A DNA stretch of 42,471 nt from Desertibaculum subflavum (GCA_003576705.1 QOZS01000050.1:1-42471), one strand, 5' to 3'. Positions 24,609-34,207 are shown, counted from the first letter of the stretch. Notes: generated by a model from the letters alone, not told the origin. Made by a program: numbers and translations.

Positions 24609-25844
24609 CTATTCGTAGCGCAGCGCCTCGATCGGTTGCAGCCTTGCGGCCTTCCGCGCCGGGTAGAAGCCGAAGAAGATGCCGACCGCCGCAGCGAAGC
24701 CGACCGCCAGGACGACCGATTCCGGATAGAGCTCGATGCGCCAGCCGGCGAAATGGCCGACGGCATAGGACGTGCCGACGCCGATGGCGATGCCGATCAC
24801 GCCGCCGATCAGCGAGAGCAGCACCGCCTCGGTCAGAAACTGCGCCAGGATGTCGCGGCCGCGGGCGCCGACCGCCATGCGCAGCCCGATCTCACGTGTC
24901 CGCTCGGTGACCGAGACCAGCATGATGTTCATGATGCCGATGCCGCCGACGATCAGCGAGACCGAGGCGACGGCGGCGAGCAGGGTGGCGAGCACGCGGC
25001 TCGACGCCGCCTCGGCATCCTGCACCTCGGTCAGGTTTCGCATGGAGAAGTCGTCGTCCTGGTTGGCCTGCAGCCGGTGTCGCTGCCGGACCAGCTCGCG
25101 CACCAGTGTCTCGGTCTGCTTCAGGTCGCCGCCATCCTCGCCCTTGACCCAGATGGCGCCGACGGCGCGGCGGCGCGCGATGCTGGTGCCGAGCACGCGG
25201 CCGCGCGCGGTCGTCAGGGGCACCAGGATGGTGTCGTCCTGGTCGACGCCCTGCATGCTTTGGCCCTTGCGGTCGAGCACGCCGATGACGCGGAGCGGCA
25301 CCCGGTTGACACGGATCATCTGATCGACCGGGTCCTCGGCCCCGAACAGGTTGACGGCGACGGTCTGGCCGATCAGCACGACCTTGGCGCCGTTGTCGGA
25401 CTCCTCGGTCGTGAACGGCCGGCCGGTGGCGATCTCCCAGTCCCGCGCCGGCAGATAGTCGGCGGTGATGCCGTACACGACCGTCGCCCAGTTCATGTTG
25501 CCGATCACGATCTGCCCGCCGCCGCGGATCAGCGGCGCGACCACGGTGACGCCCGGCACGTCGCGGCGGATCGCCGCGGCGTCCTCGTCGAACAGGGTCG
25601 GCGCCGAGCCGAAACCGAGCCGGGCGCCGCCCGAGGTCGTGGTGCCGGGCAGAAGGATCAGCAGGTTGGCGCCGATCGAGCGGATCTGCTCGGCGACGCG
25701 CGCCTTGGCGCCGGCGCCGACCGCGATCATCACGATCACGGCGCCGACGCCGATGATGATGCCGAGCATGGTGAGCAGGCTCCGCATCTTGTTCACCGCC
25801 AGCGCGCGCAGCGCCATCCGGGTATTGGCGAGCAGCGCGATCAT
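24609..25844 (-). CDS. MacB-type ABC transporter permease
   Basis: This 411-residue permease has the MacB/FtsX architecture: an N-terminal helix (LLTMLGIIIGVGAVIVMIAV), a periplasmic domain of about 220 residues (MacB_PCD-like), then three C-terminal helices, with ERTREIGLRMAVGARGRDILAQFLTEAVLL just before the last two. In E. coli MacB the ATPase is fused to the N-terminus; here it is a separate gene overlapping by four bases (25841-25844). It works with the ATPase and the adaptor upstream to export substrates from the periplasm, possibly through a TolC-like channel that is not in this window. Confidence 0.93.
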   Translation of the reverse strand: MIALLANTRMALRALAVNKMRSLLTMLGIIIGVGAVIVMIAVGAGAKARVAEQIRSIGANLLILLPGTTTSGGARLGFGSAPTLFDEDAAAIRRDVPGVTVVAPLIRGGGQIVIGNMNWATVVYGITADYLPARDWEIATGRPFTTEESDNGAKVVLIGQTVAVNLFGAEDPVDQMIRVNRVPLRVIGVLDRKGQSMQGVDQDDTILVPLTTARGRVLGTSIARRRAVGAIWVKGEDGGDLKQTETLVRELVRQRHRLQANQDDDFSMRNLTEVQDAEAASSRVLATLLAAVASVSLIVGGIGIMNIMLVSVTERTREIGLRMAVGARGRDILAQFLTEAVLLSLIGGVIGIAIGVGTSYAVGHFAGWRIELYPESVVLAVGFAAAVGIFFGFYPARKAARLQPIEALRYE

Positions 25845-26566
25845 TGGCCGGCGGTCCGGCGCGCGGCATTCGCGCGGTCCTCGACCACCTGCCCGTCGCG
25901 GAAGGTGACGATGCGCTTGGCATAGGCGGCGACATCGGGCTCGTGCGTCACCAGCACGATGGTCATGCCGCTGTCATTCAGCTCGGTCAGCAGCGCCATG
26001 ACCTCGGCGCTGGTCGTGGTGTCGAGCGCGCCGGTCGGCTCGTCGGCCAGGATGAGTGCTGGATCGTTGACCAGCGCGCGGGCGATGGCGACGCGCTGCT
26101 GCTGGCCGCCGGAGAGCTGGTTGGGATGATGGCCGGCACGGTTGCCGAGGCCGACCTGGCTCAGCCGCTCGCCCGCCCGGCGCCGCCGCTCGGCCCGCGG
26201 CACGTGGCTGTAGAGCAGGGGCAGCTCGACATTCTCCTGCGCCGAGGTGCGCGGCAGCAGGTTGAAGCTCTGGAACACGAAGCCGATGCGCCGGTTGCGG
26301 ATGCCGGCCAGCGCATCGCCGGACATGCGGGCGACATCCTCGCCGGCCAGGCGGTAGGCGCCAGCGGTCGGGCTGTCGAGGCAGCCGACCAGGTTCATGA
26401 AGGTCGACTTGCCGGAACCCGAGGGGCCCATCACAGCAACGAACTCGCCGGCGGCGATGTCGAGCGTGACGCCGCGCAGCGCCGCCACCACATGGTCGCC
26501 GAGGCGGTATTCTTTCACCAGGTCCCGAACCGCGATCAGCTCGCCTGCCGGGATGGCCGGGTTCAT
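25841..26566 (-). CDS. MacB/LolD-type ABC ATPase
   Basis: This 241-residue ATP-binding protein has Walker A MGPSGSGKSTFMNLVGCLD, the Q-loop IGFVFQSFNLLPRTSAQENVELPLLY, signature LSGGQQQRVAIARAL, Walker B PALILADEPTGALDTTTS and VTHEPDVAAYA. The LLPRTSA and TGALDT strings are typical of MacB ATPases. It overlaps both neighbours by four bases (ATGA-type), so adaptor, ATPase and permease are made as one coupled set. Confidence 0.95.
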   Translation of the reverse strand: MNPAIPAGELIAVRDLVKEYRLGDHVVAALRGVTLDIAAGEFVAVMGPSGSGKSTFMNLVGCLDSPTAGAYRLAGEDVARMSGDALAGIRNRRIGFVFQSFNLLPRTSAQENVELPLLYSHVPRAERRRRAGERLSQVGLGNRAGHHPNQLSGGQQQRVAIARALVNDPALILADEPTGALDTTTSAEVMALLTELNDSGMTIVLVTHEPDVAAYAKRIVTFRDGQVVEDRANAARRTAGQ

Positions 26567-28188
26567 CTGAGGCCCGCCGCCCGGGGCTGGCTCGCCGCCG
26601 TTCCTTTGGGCGCGAGGCCGACCAGAATTTGGTCGCCTTCCTTCAGCGTCGTGCCCAGCAGCTCGGTCGTGCTGCCGTCGCCGACCCCGAGCCGGACCTG
26701 GACCGGCTTGGGCTGCCCGCTGCCGTCGGGCACGAAGACCCGCCCGGCCGTCGCCTGCCGGCCGGCCTGTTCGGCCACCAGCTCGTCGTATTTCGCCTTC
26801 TGCTCCGGCGTCAGCATCTCCGCGATCTGGCGCCGGCTCTCGGCCCGCACCTGATCGCCGCGCCGCTTGCGCTCGGCCTCGCTCGCGCCCTGCAATCCGG
26901 CCAGCTGACTGCGCGCCTGGGCGAAGATCTGGGTCAGCTTCTCCTGCTGGTCCGGCGTCAGCGACAGCGCGGTGATCAGTCGTTCGCGCACTGCCGCCGC
27001 CTGTTGCGCCGCCGGGCTTGGTGCGCCGGATGCCGGCTGCGCCGCGGCCGGCGCCGCCTCGGCACCCGGGGGACGGAAGCGCAAAGCCGCGTTCGGGATC
27101 TTCAGCGCGCCACGGCGCTGGTCGGTGACGATCCGCGCATTGGCGGTCATGCCGGGCAGCAGCGCCTGGTCGCTGTTGTCGGCCGAGATCACCACCGTGT
27201 AGGTGACGACGTTGCTCTGCACCTTGGGCGATTTGCGGATCTGCAGCACTTCCGCATCGAAAGTGCGGGTCGGGAAGGCGTCGACCGTGAAGGTCGCCTT
27301 CTGGCCGACCTTGACGCGGCCGACATCGGCCTCGTCGACCGCCGTCTCGATCTGCATCCGCGTCAGGTCCTCGGCGATCTGGAACAGGATCGGCGCCTGC
27401 AGGCTGGCGGCGACGGTCTGCCCGGCATCGACATTGCGCAGCACCACGGTGCCCTTGACCGGCGAGCGGATGAAGGTGCGGTCGAGATCGATCTGGGCCT
27501 GGCGCAAGGCTGCTTCGCGCTGGGCGACCTGGGCGCGCGCGGTCAGCACCTGGGCCTGGCCCATCTTGATCTGCGCCTCGACCGCCCGCACCGCGGCCAC
27601 CTGGCCCTGCTCCTGGGCCTGGGCCGAACGCGACTGCGCGACGGCGCTGTCGTAGTTGGTCTTCGACTTGTCGAAGTCGCTGCGCGAGGCGGCGCCGGTC
27701 TGCAGCAGCTCGGCCCGGCGTTTGAACTCGCGCTCGCCGTCGGTCTCGGCCAGCGCCGCCTTGCGGGTCTGGGCCCTGAGCGAGGCCAGGGTCTGGCGCG
27801 TGGTCTCGAGCTCGGCCGCCAGGCGCTCGAGCGAGGCCTCCTGCAGCACCTGATTGGCCTTGGCTACCTGCAGGTCGGCCTCGGCCTGGGCGACCCGGGT
27901 CTCGAATGTGTCGGAATCGATGCGGGCGATCAGCTGGTCCTTGACCACCTCGGTATTGAAGTCGGCCAGCAGCTCGCGGATCTGGCCGGAAACCTGGGAG
28001 CCGACCTGGACGGTGACGACCGGCATCACCGTGCCGCTGGCCGAAACGGCGGCGGTGATGTCGCCGCGTTCCACCTTGGCCACGCGGAATGCCGCCTGGC
28101 CGTCATCGGGCCGCCAGACGGCATAGCCCAGCGCGCCGCCCCCGCCGAGCAGCGCCGCCGCGACCAGTCCCAGTGTCAGCCCCCGCAT
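26563..28188 (-). CDS. MacA-like periplasmic adaptor with Spy/CpxP-like insert
   Basis: This 541-residue HlyD/MacA-family adaptor has an N-terminal membrane anchor (1-22), a lipoyl half (VQVGSQVSGQIRELLADFNTEV), a long coiled-coil hairpin (about 90-235), the second lipoyl half (IRSPVKGTVVLRNVDAGQTV) and a beta-barrel (about 290-370). A Pro/Ala-rich linker (about 373-408) then leads to a helical block at about 410-470 with two LTxxQ motifs (LTPDQQEKL, LTPEQKAKYDEL), before the membrane-proximal domain resumes (GRVFVPDGSGQPKPVQVRLG). LTxxQ motifs define Spy/CpxP chaperones. E. coli MacA has 371 residues, so the insert and linker explain most of the excess. It is the first gene of the exporter set. 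Confidence 0.92.
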   Translation of the reverse strand: MRGLTLGLVAAALLGGGGALGYAVWRPDDGQAAFRVAKVERGDITAAVSASGTVMPVVTVQVGSQVSGQIRELLADFNTEVVKDQLIARIDSDTFETRVAQAEADLQVAKANQVLQEASLERLAAELETTRQTLASLRAQTRKAALAETDGEREFKRRAELLQTGAASRSDFDKSKTNYDSAVAQSRSAQAQEQGQVAAVRAVEAQIKMGQAQVLTARAQVAQREAALRQAQIDLDRTFIRSPVKGTVVLRNVDAGQTVAASLQAPILFQIAEDLTRMQIETAVDEADVGRVKVGQKATFTVDAFPTRTFDAEVLQIRKSPKVQSNVVTYTVVISADNSDQALLPGMTANARIVTDQRRGALKIPNAALRFRPPGAEAAPAAAQPASGAPSPAAQQAAAVRERLITALSLTPDQQEKLTQIFAQARSQLAGLQGASEAERKRRGDQVRAESRRQIAEMLTPEQKAKYDELVAEQAGRQATAGRVFVPDGSGQPKPVQVRLGVGDGSTTELLGTTLKEGDQILVGLAPKGTAASQPRAAGLR

Positions 28189-28233
28189 GATCGCATTATA
28201 CGGCGGAACGGCCGGTTTCCTGCGGGGCCGAAA

Positions 28234-28722
28234 TCAGGTTTTGCCGCGCAGCTCCGCCACCGGCTTGGCGTATTGCGGCTCCTGGTCCCAGGGGAACAGG
28301 ATCCATGTGTCCTGGCTGACCTCGGTGATGAAGGTATCGACCGTCGGCCGCCCGGCCGGCTTGGCGTAGACGGTGGCGAAATGCGCCTTCGGCAGCATCT
28401 TGCGGACATGCTTTGCCGTGTCGCCGGTATCGACCAGGTCGTCGACGATCAGCCAGCCTTCGCCGTCGCCCGGCACGCTCTTCAGAACGTCGACCTGACC
28501 CTGGCGGTCATAATCGTGATAGGAGGCGATGCAGACGGTGTCGATCAGCCGTATCTCCAGCTCGCGGGCGATGATCGCCGCCGGCACCAGCCCGCCGCGC
28601 GTCACCGCGACGATGCCCTTGAACGGCAGCACCTCGCTCAGCCGCCAGGCCAGCGCCCGGGCATTGCGGTGCAGCTCCTCCCAGGAGACGGGGAAGACCT
28701 TGTTGTAGGCAGGATCGGTCAT
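28234..28722 (-). CDS. gpt: Xanthine-guanine phosphoribosyltransferase
   Basis: This 162-residue type I phosphoribosyltransferase salvages xanthine and guanine to nucleotides. The PRPP loop WLIVDDLVDTGDTAKHVRKM is diagnostic, with the PPi loop AVTRGGLVPAAIIARELEIR and the base-binding C-terminus DTWILFPWDQEP typical of Gpt (WVxFPWE). Length matches E. coli Gpt (152) closely. Its ATG overlaps the upstream flavin oxidoreductase stop (28719-28722). Confidence 0.95.
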   Translation of the reverse strand: MTDPAYNKVFPVSWEELHRNARALAWRLSEVLPFKGIVAVTRGGLVPAAIIARELEIRLIDTVCIASYHDYDRQGQVDVLKSVPGDGEGWLIVDDLVDTGDTAKHVRKMLPKAHFATVYAKPAGRPTVDTFITEVSQDTWILFPWDQEPQYAKPVAELRGKT

Positions 28723-29981
28723 GCCGGGGCGGCCTCCGGTTCCAGGCGGCGGCCGACCAGGCCGGCGGCCGTCGCCTTCTCGTTCGCGACATATCGTGGG
28801 ATTGCCTGCTCGCCGGTCAAGGCCCGGTCGGGCTCCTCGCCGTCGCCCATCCGGATCAGCTGCAGGCAGAACCAGGCGAGCCCGCCGCGTTCCGGCTTGA
28901 TCGTGCTCTCATAGCTGGTGGCGCCCTCGACCGTCCGGTCGATGAGCCGGTTGGGCAGGTCGGTGTCGACGCAGAGTGGCCGGCCGATGCCGATCACGTC
29001 GCAGACATCGGCAGCCAGCGCCTCCTCCATCGCAACGCGGCTGCGGAAGCCGCCGGAGAGCATGATCGGGATGCGGGTCGCCTGGCGGATGCGCGTCGCG
29101 TAGTCGAGGAAATAGGCTTCGCGGGCAAGCGTGCTGGCGCGCGCGCCTGGCTGCTCGCGGCCGAACCCCATCATGCGCGGCGATTCGTAGTTGCCGCCCG
29201 ACACCTCGATCAGGTCGATGCCGATCGGGGCGAGCCAGCGGAGCACATCGAGGCAGTCGTCGTTGGAGAAGCCGCCCTGCTGGAAATCGGCCGAGTTGAG
29301 TTTGATCGAGACCGGGAAATCCGGCCCGACAGCGTCGCGCACCGCCTTGGCGGTCTCCAGCAGCAGCCGCGCCCGGTTCTCGGCGCTGCCGCCCCACTGG
29401 TCGGTGCGCTGGTTGGCGAGCGGCGACAGAAACTCGCTGATCAGATAGCCATGGGCGCCGTGGATCTGCACGCCGGTGAAGCCGGTTTCCCTGGCGACCC
29501 TGGCCACATAGCCGAACCGGCGCACCACGTCCCAGACCTCGTCCGACGAAAGCGCGCGGGGCATGCCGTGCTGGCTCTCCGACAAATTGCCCCGGATCGC
29601 CGAGGGGGCCACCGGCACGGGGTTGACATGCTTCGGTGTCTGCCGGCCGGCATGGCCGATCTGCATCCAGAGATGCGTGCCGTTGGCGGTCCCGGCACGG
29701 GCGAAGGCCTCGAGCTCCCTCTCGCCGCCATTGCCGTCGATCACCACGTTGCCGGGCCGCTCCAGATAGCGTCGGTCGACCTGGACATTGCCGGTGACGA
29801 GCAGGCCCGAGCCGCCTTCCGCCCAGCGGCGATAGAGCCGGACATGGCGCTCGGTCGCCCGGTTCATCGGATCGGCCAGGCCCTCGGTCATCGGCGCCTT
29901 GCCGATGCGATTCTTCAAGACCGCGCCGCAGGGCAGGCGGAACGGCGTATCGAGCGCCGCGGTCATGGGCCCCCTGGACAT
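28719..29981 (-). CDS. Old Yellow Enzyme-family NADH:flavin oxidoreductase
   Basis: This 420-residue FMN TIM-barrel protein has the OYE hallmarks: N-terminal LKNRIGKAPMTEGLAD, QIGHAGRQT, the catalytic/substrate pair in VQIHGAHGYLISEFLSPLANQRTDQWGGSAENRARLLLE, and ICRPL-type phosphate site IGIGRPLCVD. No C-terminal Fe-S/FAD extension is present, so it is a simple ene-reductase-type enzyme rather than a dienoyl-CoA reductase. ATG at 29981 or the internal ATG five codons later are both possible. Overlap with gpt suggests one transcript without an obvious functional link. Confidence 0.9.
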   Translation of the reverse strand: MSRGPMTAALDTPFRLPCGAVLKNRIGKAPMTEGLADPMNRATERHVRLYRRWAEGGSGLLVTGNVQVDRRYLERPGNVVIDGNGGERELEAFARAGTANGTHLWMQIGHAGRQTPKHVNPVPVAPSAIRGNLSESQHGMPRALSSDEVWDVVRRFGYVARVARETGFTGVQIHGAHGYLISEFLSPLANQRTDQWGGSAENRARLLLETAKAVRDAVGPDFPVSIKLNSADFQQGGFSNDDCLDVLRWLAPIGIDLIEVSGGNYESPRMMGFGREQPGARASTLAREAYFLDYATRIRQATRIPIMLSGGFRSRVAMEEALAADVCDVIGIGRPLCVDTDLPNRLIDRTVEGATSYESTIKPERGGLAWFCLQLIRMGDGEEPDRALTGEQAIPRYVANEKATAAGLVGRRLEPEAAPA

Positions 29982-30101
29982 GAACGGTTTCCCCCAACTT
30001 TATGCACTGGCGGCATTTAGGCCGAGCATTGCCGGCCTGACAATCCCCTGAAATCCGGCATATTCGAAGGCAAGCGCAAACGCGGGATCCGGCGGGCACA
30101 G

Positions 30102-31931
30102 GTGCATCTCTTCGGCGAGCATTTCATCTTCTTCGGCGCCGCCCTGGTGGTGGTGAGCATCCTCGCCGGCATGCTCTCCAACCGGATCGGGGCGCCGCTG
30201 CTGCTGGTCTTCCTCGGCCTCGGCATGCTGGCCGGCGAGGACGGGCCGGGCGGGGTGCATTTCGATGACTTTGCGGCCGCTTACCTGCTTGGCAGCGTCG
30301 CCCTGGCGGTGATCCTGTTCGATGGCGGCTTGCGGACCCCGGTCAGGACCTTCCGCCTGGCGCTCTGGCCGGCGACTTCGCTCGCCACTTTCGGCGTGGT
30401 TCTCACGGCTATCATCACCGGCGCCGTCGCGGCCCTGTTGTTCGATTTCGGCTGGATTGGCGGCCTGCTGGTCGGCGCCACCGTCGCCTCGACCGATGCG
30501 GCCGCGGTCTTCCTGCTGCTGCACGCCAAGGGGGTGCGGATCGAGGAGCGGGTGAGCGCCACCCTGGAAGTGGAATCCGGCATCAACGACCCGATGGCGG
30601 TGTTCCTGACGGTGATGTTCGCCGAGCTGGCGCGCGCCGGCGGGACCGCGCCGGGGCTGGAGATTGCGGTAAACTTCGTCTTCCAGATGGCTGGCGGCGC
30701 GGCGATCGGGATCGTCGGGGGCTATGCGCTCGCCTGGCTGGTCAACCGGGTCGAGATCGCGACCGGGCTCTATCCCATCCTGGTGGTGGCCGCTGCCGTG
30801 ACCATCTTCGGCGGCACGCATCTTTCCGGTGCCAGCGGCTTCCTCGCCGTCTATGTCGCCGGCTTCGTGTTCGGCAATCGCCGGCACCGCGCGGCGCGCG
30901 CCATCAATCGATTCCACGACGGCCTGGCCTGGATGTGCCAGATCGGCCTGTTCCTCATGCTGGGCATGCTGGTCACGCCGCACGAGATGGCGCTGGAGCT
31001 CGGGCAGGGCGTGGTCATCGCCGCGGTGCTGATCCTGGTCGCCCGGCCGCTCGCCGTCTGGATCGGCCTGCTGCCGTTCCGCTTCGCCTGGCGCGAGGTG
31101 GCGTTCATCTCCTGGGTCGGCCTGCGCGGTGCCGTGCCGATCTTCCTCGCCACCGTGCCTGTACTGGCCGGCGTGCCGGGCGGCACCACCTATTTCAGCG
31201 TTGCCTTCGTCGTGGTGCTCACCTCGCTGGTCCTGCAGGGTTGGAGCATCAATTTCGCTGCGCGCCTGCTGCGCCTGGTGCTGCCGCCGGTGCCGGAGGA
31301 GGCCAATCGCTTCGACCTCGACCTGCCGACCGGCACCGATCGCGAGATCGCCGGCTATCGCCTGGCACCGGACAGCCGGGCGCTGACCTATCCCTATCAC
31401 GCCATCCCGCTGCCCCGGCGCACCCGCATCCTGACCGTAATCCGCGAGGGCACGGTGATGGACCGCGGCAAGCTGCCCTCGCTTCGCATCGGCGACTACG
31501 TGCTGGCGCTGGGGCCGCCGGAACAGCTGCATGCGCTGGACGGCCTTTTCGCCTCGCATCGGCACGACGAGGAGGAAGACGAGCTGCGCGGGCGCGAATT
31601 CGGCGACTTCATGCTCGGCGCCGATGCGCCGGCCGGCATGGTGGCCGATCTCTACGGCGTGCCGGTCGATCCGGACGAGCGCAACCTGCCGCTCGGCGCC
31701 TTCCTGAAGCGTCGGCTGCCGCCGCGCCCGGTGGTCGGCGACTGGGTCAAGGTGGGCGAGGTCGAGCTGGTGGTGACCGAGCTCATCGACGATGCCATCG
31801 CCAAGATCGGGGTCGCGCTGGAGCCGGAAACCCGCAAGCTGACCATCGCCCGGGCGCGGCAACGCATGCGGGAGGAGATCGCACGCGCATGGCGGCGCCT
31901 GCAACGCCTCGGCCGTCGGCGGCGAACTTAG
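30102..31931 (+). CDS. nhaP2: K+/H+ antiporter of the NhaP2/CvrA type
   Basis: This 609-residue CPA1 antiporter has about 12-13 membrane helices to residue ~400, with the ion-site motifs GATVASTDAAAVF and EVESGINDPMAVFLT, then a TrkA-C-like domain (GYRLAPDSRALTYPYHAIPLPRRTRI) and a C-terminal CorC/HlyC-like domain (VGDWVKVGEVELVVTELIDDAI). This layout is that of the NhaP2 (CvrA) potassium/proton antiporters. Start is GTG at 30102, which places MHLFGEHFIFFGAALVVVSIL at the family's usual N-terminus; no ATG is available nearby. The 120-bp gap before it, facing the OYE gene, shows no clear element. Confidence 0.93.
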   Translation: MHLFGEHFIFFGAALVVVSILAGMLSNRIGAPLLLVFLGLGMLAGEDGPGGVHFDDFAAAYLLGSVALAVILFDGGLRTPVRTFRLALWPATSLATFGVVLTAIITGAVAALLFDFGWIGGLLVGATVASTDAAAVFLLLHAKGVRIEERVSATLEVESGINDPMAVFLTVMFAELARAGGTAPGLEIAVNFVFQMAGGAAIGIVGGYALAWLVNRVEIATGLYPILVVAAAVTIFGGTHLSGASGFLAVYVAGFVFGNRRHRAARAINRFHDGLAWMCQIGLFLMLGMLVTPHEMALELGQGVVIAAVLILVARPLAVWIGLLPFRFAWREVAFISWVGLRGAVPIFLATVPVLAGVPGGTTYFSVAFVVVLTSLVLQGWSINFAARLLRLVLPPVPEEANRFDLDLPTGTDREIAGYRLAPDSRALTYPYHAIPLPRRTRILTVIREGTVMDRGKLPSLRIGDYVLALGPPEQLHALDGLFASHRHDEEEDELRGREFGDFMLGADAPAGMVADLYGVPVDPDERNLPLGAFLKRRLPPRPVVGDWVKVGEVELVVTELIDDAIAKIGVALEPETRKLTIARARQRMREEIARAWRRLQRLGRRRRT

Positions 31932-31949
31932 CGCCTCGCAGGAGACCGC

Positions 31950-32552
31950 ATGCCCGCACCGCTCGAGTTCTATTTCGACTTCTCCTCGCCCTACGGCTAC
32001 ATCGCCGCCAATCGGATCGATGCCATCGCCGCCAAGCACGGCCGTGGGGTGACTTGGCTGCCCTTTCTGCTGGGCGTGGCGTTTCGGTCGAGCGGCGGGC
32101 AGCCCCTGGTCGACTATCCGATGAAGGGCGACTATTCCCGTGCCGACTTTGCCCGGTCGGCGCGCGAGCACGCGATCCCTTTCAACATGCCGGCCAGGTT
32201 TCCGCTGGCGACGCAAATGGCGGCGCGCAGCTTCTACTGGCTCGATGCCGGGAATGCCGATCTGGCGCGCCGCTTCGCCAAGGCGGCCTATGCCGCCTAT
32301 TTCGCCGACGGCCGCGACATCACGGATGCGTCTGTCTTGAGCGCGCTGGCGTCGTCGCTCGGCATCGATGCGGGGGCGATGCTGACGGCCGCGGCGGCGG
32401 AGACGTGGAAGGCAAAGCTGCGCGACATGACCGACGAGGCGGTGGGTCGTGGCGTGTTCGGCTCGCCCTTCGTCTTCGTCGATGGGGAGCCGTTCTGGGG
32501 CGCCGACCGGCTGGACATGGTCGACCGCTGGCTCGCCCGCGGCGGGTGGTAA
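31950..32552 (+). CDS. DsbA-fold 2-hydroxychromene-2-carboxylate isomerase-like protein
   Basis: This 200-residue kappa-GST/HCCA-isomerase-like protein begins LEFYFDFSSPYGYIAANRID, where the Ser of SSPY replaces the CxxC of true DsbA. It ends with GVFGSPFVFVDGEPFWGADRLDMV, containing the cis-Pro region and GxD motif. The family includes NahD and glutathione S-transferase kappa; the substrate is unknown, and no naphthalene pathway genes are nearby. ATG at 31950 follows CAGGAG. It ends four bases before the convergent ligase. Confidence 0.9.
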   Translation: MPAPLEFYFDFSSPYGYIAANRIDAIAAKHGRGVTWLPFLLGVAFRSSGGQPLVDYPMKGDYSRADFARSAREHAIPFNMPARFPLATQMAARSFYWLDAGNADLARRFAKAAYAAYFADGRDITDASVLSALASSLGIDAGAMLTAAAAETWKAKLRDMTDEAVGRGVFGSPFVFVDGEPFWGADRLDMVDRWLARGGW

Positions 32553-32555
32553 GCG

Positions 32556-34175
32556 TCAGCTCGCCAGCCGGCCGATCTTCTCGCGGGTGATGCGGATGCC
32601 GGCCTTGTCCCGGTCCCAGGTATCGGCGGTGACGCCCTCCGCGCGCAGCACGTGCTTCTGCACCTTCTGCGTCGGCGTCTTCGGCAGCTCCGGCAGCACC
32701 CGCACATAGCGCGGGATCATGAAATGCGCCATGCGCGGCCGCAGGTACTCGATCAGCGCCGCCGGGTCGACGGCGCGACCCGGTGCCGGGGCGACCACCA
32801 CCATCACGTCGTCCTCCGACACCTCGTTCGGCACCGGTATCGCCGCCGCCTCGCGCACGTCGGGATGGGTGGCGACCTCGGACTCGACCTCGAACGAGGA
32901 GATGTTTTCGCCGCGCCGGCGGATCGCGTCCTTCATACGGTCGACGAAATAGAAGTTGCCCTCGGCGTCACGGCGGAACGCGTCGCCGGTATGGAACCAG
33001 CCGTTGCGCCAGGCCTTCACGGTGGCTTCCGGGTTGCCGTAATAGCCGTGGTTGAGCGCCCAGGGACGGTCGGTGCGGATGACCATCTCGCCGACCTGGC
33101 CGACCGGCACTTCGCAATCGTTGTCGTCCACCAGGCGCACCTCGTTGCCGGTGCGCACCTTGCCGCAGGTGAAGGGCGTCGATGGGTTCGGCTCCGACAC
33201 TGTGGGGCAGGAGACCTCCGTCATGTTGAACACGGTGTAGACCGTGGCCCCGAAGCGCTCGGCGAAGCGCGGACCGTCCTCGGTATAGGGCACCATCAGG
33301 ATGGTGCGCAGAGGATGGTCGCGGTCGGCCGGGCCGGGCGGCTCCTTCAGCAGGAAGCCGGTCATGACGCCGAGCAGGCAGAGCGCCGTCGTCTCCGTCT
33401 CGCGCACCACGCGCCAGAAGCTCGCCGTGTCGAAGGCATCGACCACCGAGACTGAGCCGCCGCGCGCCAGCATGCCCGAGACGGCGACCGTGCCGCCCAC
33501 ATGGAACAGCGGCAGGTTGATCATGTAGCGATCGTCGCCGGTCAGGAAGTGCAGCCCTTCCACCGCCATCGCATAGGCGTGGGCATAAGACGACAGCACG
33601 GCCTTGGAAGGGCCGGTGGTGCCGGAGGTGAAGATGATCGATTGCGTATCCCAGGGCGCGATCGGACGGGTGAGGGCAGGTAGGTTTTCATCAGACGGCG
33701 TCAAGGTCTCGGCGCCGATGCAGCGCAGGCCCGGGATCGTCGGAGCCGCGCCACCGACGATGACGGCGGTCTCGAGCCTGCCACGATCGATCTCCGCCAG
33801 CCGCGGCGCCAGATCCGCATGCACCACGATCAGACGCGCGTCGGAAATGCCGATGATGTGTTCCAGCAACCGGCCGCGATAGGCGGTGTTCACCGGCACG
33901 TAGACGGCGCCGAGGTGGTTGAGGCCGAACCAGGTGCGCAGCGCATCGCTGCCGTTGGGCAGCCAGGACAGGACATGCTCGCCCTGGCCGACGCCGAGCG
34001 TGGCGAAGCCATTGGCGGCGCGCCGCGCCAGCGCGCGGGTTTCCGCGTAGGTCCAGCGGCGGCCGTCATCGAAGCGCACGAAGGTCTTTTCCGGCTGGGC
34101 ACCGGCCCAGCGCTCGATCAGATCGCGCATCACGCAATCGGCGGCGGCCGGCACCGCCGCATCGCTTCGGGTCAT
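32556..34175 (-). CDS. ATP-dependent acyl-CoA ligase (CaiC-like AMP-binding enzyme)
   Basis: This 539-residue ANL-superfamily enzyme has A3 motif SIIFTSGTTGPSKAVLSS, A5-like TVFNMTEVSCPT, A7/A8 WFHTGDAFRRDAEGNFYFVD followed by RMKDAIRRRGENISSFEVE, and A10 lysine in PTQKVQKHVL. Overall pattern is closest to the crotonobetaine/carnitine-CoA ligase group, but the actual carboxylate is unknown. The ATG at 34175 has GGAGG six bases upstream; the frame is open further 5' only because of overlap with the EVE gene's DNA. The A10 motif has Gln instead of the more usual Gly before the first Lys. Confidence 0.9.
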   Translation of the reverse strand: MTRSDAAVPAAADCVMRDLIERWAGAQPEKTFVRFDDGRRWTYAETRALARRAANGFATLGVGQGEHVLSWLPNGSDALRTWFGLNHLGAVYVPVNTAYRGRLLEHIIGISDARLIVVHADLAPRLAEIDRGRLETAVIVGGAAPTIPGLRCIGAETLTPSDENLPALTRPIAPWDTQSIIFTSGTTGPSKAVLSSYAHAYAMAVEGLHFLTGDDRYMINLPLFHVGGTVAVSGMLARGGSVSVVDAFDTASFWRVVRETETTALCLLGVMTGFLLKEPPGPADRDHPLRTILMVPYTEDGPRFAERFGATVYTVFNMTEVSCPTVSEPNPSTPFTCGKVRTGNEVRLVDDNDCEVPVGQVGEMVIRTDRPWALNHGYYGNPEATVKAWRNGWFHTGDAFRRDAEGNFYFVDRMKDAIRRRGENISSFEVESEVATHPDVREAAAIPVPNEVSEDDVMVVVAPAPGRAVDPAALIEYLRPRMAHFMIPRYVRVLPELPKTPTQKVQKHVLRAEGVTADTWDRDKAGIRITREKIGRLAS

Positions 34176-34207
34176 CGCTTCCTCCGACTCTTCTTGTTCT
34201 TCGAACT

